In this document: positions 30,918 to 39,192 of the stretch, one piece after another
How the letters are laid out: every line of letters starts with the position of its first letter
How positions within the stretch are numbered: the first letter of the stretch is position 1
Assembly (NCBI RefSeq): GCF_000328705.1
Contig: NC_019673.1
Span: 7,258,501-7,322,500 of the forward strand
Direction: 5' to 3'
Length of the DNA stretch: 64,000 nt
Source: Saccharothrix espanaensis DSM 44229
Lineage (GTDB): Bacteria > Actinomycetota > Actinomycetes > Mycobacteriales > Pseudonocardiaceae
Made by a program: the position numbers and the translations under genes
Notes under the pieces: generated by a model
The model's database searches: none
What the model was told of the DNA's origin: nothing
The model's input: the letters and a program-made list of their open reading frames with translations, nothing else

Positions 30918-31715
30918 TCAAGCCTCCACCGTCGCGGGGGTGCGCTCCCGCTTCGGCTGCCACGACAGGGCGCGGCGCTCGAAGACCAGGAGCACGGTGT
31001 TGAGGACGTAGCCGAGGACTCCCAGGAGGACGATCCCGGCCCACATGTCGGGGAAGTCGAACTCCCGCTGGGCGACGAGGAGTTGCGACCCGATCCCGTT
31101 GTCGGTGCCGACCAGTTCCGAGACGACCATCAGGACCAGGGACAGCGACAGGCTGACCCGGAGCCCGGCGAAGATCTTGGGCGCGGCGGCCGGCAGGACG
31201 ACACCGAGGACCCATTGCGCCTTGGGGATGCGGAACACCGCCGAGGTCTCGGACTTGGTCGCGTCGACGGAGCGGGCGCCGTCGACGCTGTTGAGCAGGA
31301 TCGGCCACAGCACGCCGAACACGATCGTGGCGAGCTGCATCTGCGTGCCGACGCTGAAGACCAGCAGGAACACCGGCACCAGGGCCGGCGGGGGGATGGA
31401 GCGCAGGAAGGTCAACAGCGGCCCGGCGTACTGCATGGCGGCGGCGGACCGGCCGAGCGCCACGCCGAGCGAGATGCCGATCAGGGCGGCGATGCCCCAC
31501 CCGGCGAGCAGCCGGCCCAGGCTCGGGAACACGTGCTCGAACACCGTGTCGGTGAGGAACAGGTGGTCCGCGGGACCGGACAGCCACAGCGTCCACGCCG
31601 ATTCGGCGATCACGGTGGGACGCGGGAAGAACGGGTCGTCGGCCACCCAGGTCAGCAGTTCCCAGACCACGACGAGGCCCGCGAACACCGCCCAGCGCTG
31701 GACGAAACGGGTCAT
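30918..31715 (-). CDS. ABC transporter permease 2 (SsuC/TauC family)
   Basis: 265 residues with about six membrane segments (VFAGLVVVWELLTWV; LLAGWGIAALIGISLGVAL; LATIVFGVLWPILLNSVDG and others). The EAA-type loop AKSETSAVFRIPKAQWVLGVVLPAAAPKIFAGLRV contacts the ATPase. ATG 31715 overlaps the first permease gene by 4 bp. The two permeases are clearly related yet diverged, implying a heterodimeric channel, uncommon for this importer family. Confidence 0.95.
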   Translation of the reverse strand: MTRFVQRWAVFAGLVVVWELLTWVADDPFFPRPTVIAESAWTLWLSGPADHLFLTDTVFEHVFPSLGRLLAGWGIAALIGISLGVALGRSAAAMQYAGPLLTFLRSIPPPALVPVFLLVFSVGTQMQLATIVFGVLWPILLNSVDGARSVDATKSETSAVFRIPKAQWVLGVVLPAAAPKIFAGLRVSLSLSLVLMVVSELVGTDNGIGSQLLVAQREFDFPDMWAGIVLLGVLGYVLNTVLLVFERRALSWQPKRERTPATVEA

Positions 31716-32488
31716 GACCGGCCTCCGGTGACCGTGCTCCACGCGACCCAGCGGCGTTGCGCGCGTTCCAGGCCCTCGTTGACCGCGAACCCGATCACAC
31801 CCGCGACCACGGTCCCGGCCAGGACCAGGTCCATCCGCCCCGCGCCGCTGCGCGCGTCCATGATGAACTGCCCGAGGCCGCCACCGGAACCGCCCGCCAG
31901 CAGTTCGACGCTGACCAGCACGACCAGGCAGGTCGTGGCGGCCAACCGGATTCCGGTGAGGACGAACGGCAGCGAACTGGGCAGCGCCACCGAGAACAGC
32001 ACCCGGACCCGGCCGGTGCCGAACACCCGGGCGGTCTCCACGAGCAGCGGGTCCAGCTCGTCGAGCGCGTAGATCGTGTTGAACAGGATGGGCCACACCG
32101 CCGCGTACACGGCGAGCGTGATCTTCAACTCCGGCCCGATGCCGAGGACCAGGATCGCCAGCGGGATCAGCGCCACCGACGGGATCGGCCGCAGGAACTC
32201 GACCACCGCGCGGGTCGCGTGCCGCACCGCGGGGACGCTGCCCAGCACCAGTCCCAAGGGGACGGCGATGCCGGCGGACAGTCCCACCGCGATCAGCAGC
32301 GCCAGCACGGTCGCGATCACGTCGCGTAAGAACGCCTGGTCGCCCAACAGCCGGGCTAACTCGACCCCCACCACGGAAGGTGGCGGCAGATACTCCGCGG
32401 GAACCAGCCGTGACCGGCCGAACAGCTCCCAGATGACGAGGAACCCGGCCACACCGAGCAGTCCTCGGGTGAGCGCACGCACGCGCAA
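31712..32488 (-). CDS. ABC transporter permease 1 (SsuC/TauC family)
   Basis: 258 residues, six membrane segments, with the EAA loop VETARVFGTGRVRVLFSVALPSSLPFVLTGIRL. It is first in the transporter operon on this strand. The frame begins with TTG 32488 after GGAAGTAGGCG; GTG 32482 is an alternative start. Partner proteins are the second permease, the ATPase at 30032 and the binding protein at 27528. Confidence 0.9.
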   Translation of the reverse strand: MRVRALTRGLLGVAGFLVIWELFGRSRLVPAEYLPPPSVVGVELARLLGDQAFLRDVIATVLALLIAVGLSAGIAVPLGLVLGSVPAVRHATRAVVEFLRPIPSVALIPLAILVLGIGPELKITLAVYAAVWPILFNTIYALDELDPLLVETARVFGTGRVRVLFSVALPSSLPFVLTGIRLAATTCLVVLVSVELLAGGSGGGLGQFIMDARSGAGRMDLVLAGTVVAGVIGFAVNEGLERAQRRWVAWSTVTGGRS

Positions 32489-32643
32489 CGCCTACTTCCA
32501 GTTGATCAACCCCAGCCAACGCGGCTCAATCTAGAGAGTCGGCACCCATCGCGACAATGAGTGCACGACAAATCACTGTCACGAATGTTCACCGGTCCGG
32601 GCGGTGGGCCGCCGGGCCGCCGGCGCCTCCGGCGACCGGCCGG

Positions 32644-35600
32644 CTAGGGGCACGGCGGGCGGAACGGCAGGTCCGGGAAGTGCCCGCGCCACTCGTCGGC
32701 GGTCATCCTGGGGTGGGCGGTCGCGCAGATCCGCTCCTCGACCCGGCGGGGGTCGGTCTCGCGCAGCACGATCGACGTGCCGACCCCGGTGACCAGCGTG
32801 TGCCCGTCCGGCCCGAACGCCAGCGGGGTGCCGCCCTCCTTCCCGGACAGCACGGCGACCTCGCGCGGCGGGGCTGTCGCGGCGAGCTCGAACAGGTGCA
32901 CGTCGCCGTCCGAGGCGGCGGCCGCCGCGAGCGAACCGCCCACCGCCAGCGACCGCACGTCGCCCATCAGGTCGCCGCGCACCACCGAGTCGGGCTGCCC
33001 CGGCACCTCCCGCCAGTGCACCGCCCGCCGCCGCTCGTCCACGACCACCGGGTGCCCGCCCGGTCCGACGGCCGCCCGCGAGGACGTGGTGAACCCGATC
33101 GCGCCGGGCCTGCGCGCGGGCCGGATCGGGTCGCTCACGTCCCACACCGCGATCCGACCGTCCTGGGTGGAGACCAGCAGCCGGCCGCCGGCCGGGTCGA
33201 AGGCGAACTCGGCCACGCCGGGCACCTCGTCGACGGCGGTCCGGGCGCGCGAGACGATCCCCAGCGTGGCGGTGCCGCGCAGGTCGAACCCGCCGCCGGG
33301 CGCACCGACCGCGAAGAACGCGCCGTCCGGGCTGAACCGCACGGCGGACCCGCCGGGGAACTCGCCGACCTGCTCGGGCGCGGCCGGGTTGGTGGTCCGC
33401 CAGACCCGGGCCACCTGGCCCGCCCCGATCGTGACCAGCCGGTCGCCGCCCGGACTGAGCGCGGCGGCCAGCACCGGGCCGGGGTGCCGGGTCAGCCGCC
33501 ACGCGGTGCGCAGGCCGCGCGGCCCGGAGATGTCGGCCAGCCGCAGCACCCCCTCGACGTCGAGGGTGAGGGCGAGGCCGCGCCCGGCGGCGACGTCGAC
33601 CGCCCGGATCCGGGTCGGCTGGCCCAGCGGCAGGTCGGCGAAGTCCATCAGCCGGGCGGTCCCGTCCAGGCCCGCGACGACCACCGCCCGCCCGCCGACG
33701 CCGAGCGCGAGCGTGTCGCCGAGCCGGCCGGTCAGGTCGGTGAGCAGCGCGGGCGCGGTCCGGTCGGTCAGGTCCCAGATCCCGCCGGTGCGGTCGTCGG
33801 CCCCGACGACCAGCGCGCGCCCGCCCTCGCCCAGCGCGAGCCGGCGGATCACGCCCGAGGCGTGGTCGACCGACGCGGTGCGCACCGGGTGCTCCAGGTC
33901 GGCGAAGTCCCACACGTCCACGCCCCGGTCCTCCCCCGCCGTGACGACCACCCGCGCGTCGGCGGCGACCGCGAACGCCGTCGCCCGGCCGTCGTGCGGG
34001 GCGAACTCGACCGGCCGGCCGGGGTCGGACAGCCGGCACAGCCGGATCCGCCCGGCGTCCTGGACCAGCAGCACGTCGTCGGTGAGGAACGCCGCGGTGT
34101 CCCACGCGGCGCCGGCCAGGCCGGGCAGCGCGCCGAGGTCCGGGCCGGGCACCGGCCGGCGCAGGTCCGCGAGGTCCCACACCACCGGTGAGCGGTGCTG
34201 GTAGCCGACCGCCAGGTAACGGCCGCCCGGCGCGAACGCGACCGAGACCGGGCTGTCGTCGACCTCGGGGTGGACCAGCCGGCCCACCTCCCGGGGGTTG
34301 CCCGGGTCGGCGACGTCCACCAGCACCGGGTGCCGGCCGGTGACCGCGAGCAGCCGGCCGTCGCGGCGGAACGCCAGGTCCCCCATGCCGGGCACGACAC
34401 CGCGCCGGACCGGGCGGTGCGGGTCGGCGAAGTCCCACAGGTCGATGTCGGGGTCGGCCCCGTCGCCGACCAGGGCCAGCAGCGACCGGGCCGCGTTCAC
34501 CTCGAGCCGCCGCCCCGGCGCGACGCGCGTCGAGTACGGCGTGGTGAACGCGTCGAACAGCGCGTCGCGGGTCTCAGGCAGCGGCCGCAGGCGGTGCGCG
34601 GCCAGGGTGAGCTGCAACGCGAGCGCCGGGTTCTGGTCACGCAGCCCGGCCGCCTCGCTGAGCACCTTGCGGGCCATCGCGATGTGCAGCTGCTCGGTCG
34701 CCGCCAGCTCCGCCCGCCCGGCCCGGACCGTGGACAGGCCCGCCAGCAGCAACAACACCCCGAGCACGCCGATGAGCTGCCGCAACCGCCGGGTGCGCCG
34801 GGTCTCGGCGGCGGCGACCGCCTCCTGCGCCCCGATGCTCGCGTCGAGGAACCGGGCCTCGGCCGGGGTCGGCCGGGCGGTGGGGCCCGCCGCCCACTCC
34901 CGGGCCACGGCCAGCCGCGCGCCCCGGTAGAGCGAGCCCGGCTCGCGGTCGAAGGCCTCCCACACCCGGGTCGCCTCGGTGAGCATCCGCTGCACCCGCA
35001 GCCCCGCCCGGTCCTCGGCGATCCAGTCGCGCAGCCGGGGCCAGCTCCGGATCAGCGCCTCGTGCGCCACCTCGACGGTGTCCCGGTCCAGCACCACCAG
35101 CCGGGCGTCGGCCAGCACGGCGAGCACCTCCGGGTGGTCGACCTCGTCGCGGGCCACCCGCCGCTTCACGTCCGCCGAGCCCGCGTCGACCGCCACCAAC
35201 CGCAGGAACACCTGCTTGGCCAGCGCCCGCCGCGGCTCGGTCAACCCCAGGTAGACGGCTTCCGCGCTGCGCGCCACGGAGTGCTCGACCCCGCCCGCCG
35301 CCTCGTACCCGGTCAGCGTCAGCGCCATCCCGCGCCGCCGCCGCCAGGTCTCCAGCAGCGCGTGCGACACCAGCGGCAGCGCGGCCGGCTGGCCCGCCGC
35401 GTCCGACACCAGCCGGGTGACCAGCGCCGTCTCGACCTTGCAGCCGGCCGCCGCGGCCGGTTCGACGATCGCCTCGCGCAGCTCGTCGGCGGTCATCGGA
35501 CCGACCAGGACGTGGCCGCCGCGCAGCGCCGCCACCAGCTCCGGGTAGCGGCCGCAGTGCCCGAGGAAGTCCGCCCGCACGCCGAGCACCACCCGGAGCC

Positions 35601-36354
35601 GGCTGGTCGGGGCGGCCGCGGCGGTGGTCAGGGCGGCCAGGAACGCGGTCCGCTGCGCCGGGTCCGGGCAGACCGTGAACAGCTCTTCGAGCTGGTCGAC
35701 CACGAGCAGCAGGTCGTCGTCGCCGGCGACCAGCCGCTGGCGGACCCGCAGGTGCAGGTTCTGCGGGTAGGCGGTGAACTCCTCGACCAGCGACCCCGGT
35801 GGTTTCCCGGCGAACGCGGCGACGTGCACCGCCAGCTCCTCGACCGGCCGCGCGCCGGGCGTCACCACCAGCACCGGCCCGGTGGCCCGAGCCGCCAGCC
35901 CGGCCCGCAGCAGCGAGGACTTGCCCGAGCCGGACGCGCCGAACACGCCGACGAACCGGCGGTTCGCGACCAGCTCGACCAGCTCGCCCACCAGCCGGTC
36001 GCGGCCGAAGAACCGGTCGGCGTCACCCACCTGGAAGGCGGCCAACCCGGCGTACGGGGGCGCGTGCCGGTCGGTCGGGGAGGGAGCGCGGTCGCCGGCG
36101 GCGAGTTCCCGCCAGCGCTCCTCCCACCACCCGACGTCCCCGCCGCAGGCCCGCACGTAGGCGAGGGTCACCGCGAGACTGGGCCGCTTGCGGCCGTTCG
36201 CCGCCTCCGACAGCGCCGCCGCCGAGTAGTGCGCGTTGCGGCTCAACTGCCGGTAGGTCGGGCTGCCCGCCTGCTCGCGCAACTTGCGCAACTGCCCGGC
36301 GAACACGCCCAACTCGCCCGCGCCCTCGTCTAACGGGCTCTCCCGCCTGGCCAT
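32644..36354 (-). CDS. HTH-nSTAND NTPase with WD40-like repeat C-terminus
   Basis: 1236 residues. An XRE-like helix-turn-helix occupies about 15-75 (SPTYRQLSRNAHYSAAALSEAANG). The nSTAND NTPase follows: Walker A GASGSGKSS at 139-147, Walker B VVDQLEELF at 218-226, and a winged-helix part to about 500. One membrane segment lies near 525-543. A beta-propeller-like repeat region (SVAFAPGGRYLAVG, VRFSPDGAFFAVG, WDVSD motifs) runs to the end, closing with MTADEWRGHFPDLPF. STAND proteins are oligomerising sensors used in regulation, programmed death and phage defence. Inverted TGTTCAG repeats lie upstream. Confidence 0.9.
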   Translation of the reverse strand: MARRESPLDEGAGELGVFAGQLRKLREQAGSPTYRQLSRNAHYSAAALSEAANGRKRPSLAVTLAYVRACGGDVGWWEERWRELAAGDRAPSPTDRHAPPYAGLAAFQVGDADRFFGRDRLVGELVELVANRRFVGVFGASGSGKSSLLRAGLAARATGPVLVVTPGARPVEELAVHVAAFAGKPPGSLVEEFTAYPQNLHLRVRQRLVAGDDDLLLVVDQLEELFTVCPDPAQRTAFLAALTTAAAAPTSRLRVVLGVRADFLGHCGRYPELVAALRGGHVLVGPMTADELREAIVEPAAAAGCKVETALVTRLVSDAAGQPAALPLVSHALLETWRRRRGMALTLTGYEAAGGVEHSVARSAEAVYLGLTEPRRALAKQVFLRLVAVDAGSADVKRRVARDEVDHPEVLAVLADARLVVLDRDTVEVAHEALIRSWPRLRDWIAEDRAGLRVQRMLTEATRVWEAFDREPGSLYRGARLAVAREWAAGPTARPTPAEARFLDASIGAQEAVAAAETRRTRRLRQLIGVLGVLLLLAGLSTVRAGRAELAATEQLHIAMARKVLSEAAGLRDQNPALALQLTLAAHRLRPLPETRDALFDAFTTPYSTRVAPGRRLEVNAARSLLALVGDGADPDIDLWDFADPHRPVRRGVVPGMGDLAFRRDGRLLAVTGRHPVLVDVADPGNPREVGRLVHPEVDDSPVSVAFAPGGRYLAVGYQHRSPVVWDLADLRRPVPGPDLGALPGLAGAAWDTAAFLTDDVLLVQDAGRIRLCRLSDPGRPVEFAPHDGRATAFAVAADARVVVTAGEDRGVDVWDFADLEHPVRTASVDHASGVIRRLALGEGGRALVVGADDRTGGIWDLTDRTAPALLTDLTGRLGDTLALGVGGRAVVVAGLDGTARLMDFADLPLGQPTRIRAVDVAAGRGLALTLDVEGVLRLADISGPRGLRTAWRLTRHPGPVLAAALSPGGDRLVTIGAGQVARVWRTTNPAAPEQVGEFPGGSAVRFSPDGAFFAVGAPGGGFDLRGTATLGIVSRARTAVDEVPGVAEFAFDPAGGRLLVSTQDGRIAVWDVSDPIRPARRPGAIGFTTSSRAAVGPGGHPVVVDERRRAVHWREVPGQPDSVVRGDLMGDVRSLAVGGSLAAAAASDGDVHLFELAATAPPREVAVLSGKEGGTPLAFGPDGHTLVTGVGTSIVLRETDPRRVEERICATAHPRMTADEWRGHFPDLPFRPPCP

Positions 36355-36381
36355 CGCCGCCCCCTCGTCACCGGGGGCCGA

Positions 36382-36427
36382 TTGTTCAGAGAAGCCTGTT
36401 CAGCGTCCACGCCCCGACACTGAACAA
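36382..36427. promoter_or_regulatory. TTGTTCAG / CTGTTCAG / CTGAACAA operator-like repeats before the nSTAND gene
   Basis: TTGTTCAG at 36382-36389 and CTGAACAA at 36420-36427 are perfect inverted copies, with a further CTGTTCAG at 36396-36403. They lie 28-73 bp upstream of the nSTAND start. Since that protein carries its own HTH, autoregulation is a reasonable guess. Confidence 0.45.
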
Positions 36428-36478
36428 CCCGGGTGCCGTAGCAATGGACGTGGTCGGAGGGGGTACGACCAGGGGGAG

Positions 36479-36522
36479 GGTGGAGGCGCCCGGACCAGGC
36501 GCCCGGTCCGGGCGCCTCCACC
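36479..36522. terminator. Perfect 18-bp hairpin terminator after rluB
   Basis: Arms 36479-36496 and 36505-36522 with loop AGGCGCCC lie 8 bp beyond the rluB end. Confidence 0.9.
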
Positions 36523-36529
36523 GCGACGA

Positions 36530-37270
36530 CTACATGCCGACGGCTTTGTACAGCGAGCCGACTTCCTGGCGGTTGAGCACCCGCATCGAGCCGGGGCGCT
36601 GGTTGCCCAGCTGCACCTCGCCCACCGCGGTGCGCACCAGGTGCTCGACCGGGTGGCCGACCGCTTCGAGCAGCCGGCGCACGATGTGCTTGCGGCCCTC
36701 GTGGATCACGACCTGGACCAGCGCCCGGCCGGGCGCGGAGGAGATCAGCTTGAACGAGTCGACCGTGACCGGGCCGTCCTCCAGCTCGATGCCCGCGCGC
36801 AACCGCTTGCCGACGTCCTTGGCGACCGGCCCCGGCACCTCGGCCAGGTAGGTCTTGGACACCCCGTACGACGGGTGCATCAGGCGGTGCGCCAGGTCGC
36901 CGTCGTTGGTCAGCAGCAGCAGGCCCTCGGTGTCGGCGTCGAGCCGGCCGACGTGGAAGAGCCGCTCCTTGCGGTTGGCCAGGTAGTCGCCGACGCACGG
37001 GCGGTGCGTCTCGTCGTGCATCGTGGACAGCACGCCGCGCGGCTTGTTCAGCACGAGCGTGACCACGTCGTCCTTCAGCACCACGCGCACGCCGTCGACG
37101 TGCACGACCGCCTTGTCCGGGTCGATCCGGCGGCCCTGCTCGCGGACCACCTCGCCGTCGACCTGGACGCGGCCCAGGTCGATCAGCTCCTCGGCCACAC
37201 GTCGAGAGGCGATGCCCGCCTTGGCGAGCACCTTCTGGAGCCGAATCCCTTCGGGTCCCTGGTCAGACAT
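36530..37270 (-). CDS. rluB: 23S rRNA pseudouridine synthase (RluB/RsuA family)
   Basis: 246 residues. An S4 RNA-binding domain is at about 6-65 (RLQKVLAKAGIASRRVAEELIDLGRV). The pseudouridine synthase core has GRLDADTEGLLLLTNDG with the catalytic Asp, and KTYLAEV. The C-terminal IHEGRKHIVRRLLEAVGHPVEHLVR is typical. It modifies a uridine of 23S rRNA. It overlaps scpB by 8 bp, as in the mycobacterial scpA-scpB-Rv1711 order. Confidence 0.9.
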   Translation of the reverse strand: MSDQGPEGIRLQKVLAKAGIASRRVAEELIDLGRVQVDGEVVREQGRRIDPDKAVVHVDGVRVVLKDDVVTLVLNKPRGVLSTMHDETHRPCVGDYLANRKERLFHVGRLDADTEGLLLLTNDGDLAHRLMHPSYGVSKTYLAEVPGPVAKDVGKRLRAGIELEDGPVTVDSFKLISSAPGRALVQVVIHEGRKHIVRRLLEAVGHPVEHLVRTAVGEVQLGNQRPGSMRVLNRQEVGSLYKAVGM

Positions 37271-38021
37271 CGTCGATCGCATCCACTTCGGGCAACAGGG
37301 GGGCGATCGGCGGCAGGTCGTCGAGCGACGACAGCCCCAACCGCTCCAGGAACAGTTCGGTAGTGCGGTACAGGAGACCGCCCGTGTCGGTGTCGGTGCC
37401 CGTCTCGGCGATGAGCCCGCGCGCGACCAGCGTGCGGATCACCCCGTCGACGTTCACCCCGCGCACCGCCGCGATCCGGGCCCGGGTCACGGGCTGCCGG
37501 TAGGCGATGACGGCGAGGGTCTCCAAGGCGGCTCGGGTGAGCTTGGCCCGCTGCCCGTCGAGCAGCAGCTTCTCCACGAACGGCGCGAAGCGGTCCCGCG
37601 TGTAGAACCGCCAGCCGTCGCCGATTCTACGCAGGTCGATACCGCTGCGCTGGTCGGTGTACCGCGCGGCCATCGCGTGCAGGGCCCTGGTGACGCGCTT
37701 CACCGGCTGCTCGAACACGCCGGCGAGCTGCTTCTCGTCGATCGGGGTGTCCACGACGAGCAGCACGGACTCCAGCGCGCCCTCGAACTCCCGGTCGTCG
37801 GTGAGGTCCGGCAACCCCTCGACCGCCTCCGCCGCCGGGTCCGGCTCCGCGACCGGGTCCGCGTCGACCGGCGCGGGGAACAGCCCGTCGTCGGCCACGG
37901 GCTGATCCGCGGTGGTCTGGCCTGCGGTGGTCTGGCCTGCGGTGGTCTGGCCTGCGGTGGTCTGGCCTGCGGTGGTCTGGCCTGCGGTGGTCTGGTCGGC
38001 CGCGGTTCCCGGCTCGGTCAC
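37263..38021 (-). CDS. scpB: Segregation and condensation protein B (SMC kleisin partner)
   Basis: 252 residues. The ScpB winged-helix core is at about residues 75-230 (FEGALESVLLVVDTPIDEKQLAGVF; RAALETLAVIAYRQPVTRARIAAVRGV; YRTTELFLERLGLSSLDDLPPI). The preceding 70 residues are disordered and contain a QTTAG tandem repeat. It dimerises and binds ScpA in the SMC condensin complex. GTG 38021 overlaps scpA by 4 bp. Confidence 0.95.
   Translation of the reverse strand: MTEPGTAADQTTAGQTTAGQTTAGQTTAGQTTAGQTTADQPVADDGLFPAPVDADPVAEPDPAAEAVEGLPDLTDDREFEGALESVLLVVDTPIDEKQLAGVFEQPVKRVTRALHAMAARYTDQRSGIDLRRIGDGWRFYTRDRFAPFVEKLLLDGQRAKLTRAALETLAVIAYRQPVTRARIAAVRGVNVDGVIRTLVARGLIAETGTDTDTGGLLYRTTELFLERLGLSSLDDLPPIAPLLPEVDAIDDV
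37906..37995 (-). repeat. In-frame 15-bp tandem repeat in scpB
   Basis: Five identical 15-bp units (37921-37995, cctgcggtggtctgg) plus one degenerate unit encode QTTAG pentapeptides in the disordered N-terminus of ScpB. Confidence 0.9.
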
Positions 38022-38866
38022 CCGTACTCCTCGTCCTCGTCCCGGGCCTGCGCCCCGGCGTCCTCGACCTCGCCGCCGACCCACGTGATCCGCAGCTCGC
38101 CCAGCGGGTCGGGCTGGTCGAAGGCCAGCGCCCGCTCCCGGTACAGCTCCAGCAGCGCGAGGAACCGGGCCACGACCTCCATCGTCTCGGTGCACTCCGC
38201 CACCACCTCGGCGAAGGTCATGGTGCCGCGCTCGGCGAGCAGCCCGCGCAGCAGCCCGGCGTGCTCGCGCACCGAGATCCGGTGCTGGTGGACGTGCGAG
38301 GTGGACACCGTGCGCACCGGTCGGGGCCGGAACACCACCGCGGCGATCTCGCTGAAGCGCCGCGCGTCCACCCCGAGCATCACCTCGGGCAGCAGCCCCT
38401 CGTAGCGCACCTCCAGCGCCACCGACCGGGGGTAGCGCCGGTACGCGCCCTGCTCCAGCTCCCCGAACAGCGCCGCGACCTGCTTGTACGCCCGGTACTG
38501 GAGCAGCCGCGCGAACAGCAGGTCGCGCGCTTCCAGCAGGGCCAGGTCCTCTTCGTCCTCGACGTCGCCCGCGGGCAGCAGCCGGGCCGCCTTGAGGTCG
38601 AGCAGGGTGGCCGCGATGACCAGGAACTCGGTCGTCTCGTCCAGGTCCCAGCCGTCGCCCAGCGCCCGGATGTAGGCGATGAAGTCGTCGGTGACCTGGT
38701 GCAGCGCCACCTCGGTGACGTCCAGCGTGTGCTGCGAGATCAGCTGCAGCAGCAGGTCGAACGGGCCCTCGAAGTTGGTCAGCTTGACCTTGAAGCGACC
38801 GTCCGCGACGGGGTCGTCGGCGGGGGGCCCGGCGGCGGCCGGGGCGTCGGGTGGAGCGCCGCTCAC
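38018..38866 (-). CDS. scpA: Segregation and condensation protein A (kleisin)
   Basis: 282 residues. The kleisin N-terminus is FKVKLTNFEGPFDLLLQLISQHTLDVTEVAL. The middle is helical (DLLFARLLQYRAYKQVAALFGELE). The C-terminal winged helix is TFAEVVAECTETMEVVARFLALLELYRERAL. It bridges the SMC heads with ScpB. GTG 38866 overlaps the small gene upstream by 4 bp (GTGA). It sits in a tight parA-small gene-scpA-scpB-rluB operon. Confidence 0.95.
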   Translation of the reverse strand: MSGAPPDAPAAAGPPADDPVADGRFKVKLTNFEGPFDLLLQLISQHTLDVTEVALHQVTDDFIAYIRALGDGWDLDETTEFLVIAATLLDLKAARLLPAGDVEDEEDLALLEARDLLFARLLQYRAYKQVAALFGELEQGAYRRYPRSVALEVRYEGLLPEVMLGVDARRFSEIAAVVFRPRPVRTVSTSHVHQHRISVREHAGLLRGLLAERGTMTFAEVVAECTETMEVVARFLALLELYRERALAFDQPDPLGELRITWVGGEVEDAGAQARDEDEEYG

Positions 38867-39192
38867 CGCTCGCGCAACCTACGGACCAGCAACGAGTCCT
38901 CGCCGAGCTCTTCGAGGTCGTCGAGCACTATCGCGATGGCCTCGCGGACCACCCGACCCCGGTCGACGGCCAGGCCGTGCTCGCCGCGCAGCTCCAGCCG
39001 GGCGCGCTCCAGGGCGAGCAGCTCCTCGTCCGAGACGTACACGGTGATCTTGGTCGAGTGCTTCTGCCGGCCGGTGCCCCGGCGCGGGGCCTGCTCCTCC
39101 TCGGTGGGCTGCGCGGGCACCGCGTCGAACACCGCGGGACTGGTGAGGCGGAACAGCTCGGACGCGCCCGGCAGCGAGGGGCGACGGGTCAC
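38863..39192 (-). CDS. Small DNA-binding-like protein between parA and scpA
   Basis: 109 residues. After a 45-residue disordered leader comes KHSTKITVYVSDEELLALERARLELRGEHGLAVDRGRVVREAIAIVLDDLEEL. A beta strand followed by two helices is characteristic of a ribbon-helix-helix DNA-binding domain. It is linked by 4-bp overlaps to both parA and scpA. It may serve as a small centromere-like or regulatory partner of the ParA-like ATPase. The RHH call is by pattern only. Confidence 0.7.
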   Translation of the reverse strand: MTRRPSLPGASELFRLTSPAVFDAVPAQPTEEEQAPRRGTGRQKHSTKITVYVSDEELLALERARLELRGEHGLAVDRGRVVREAIAIVLDDLEELGEDSLLVRRLRER

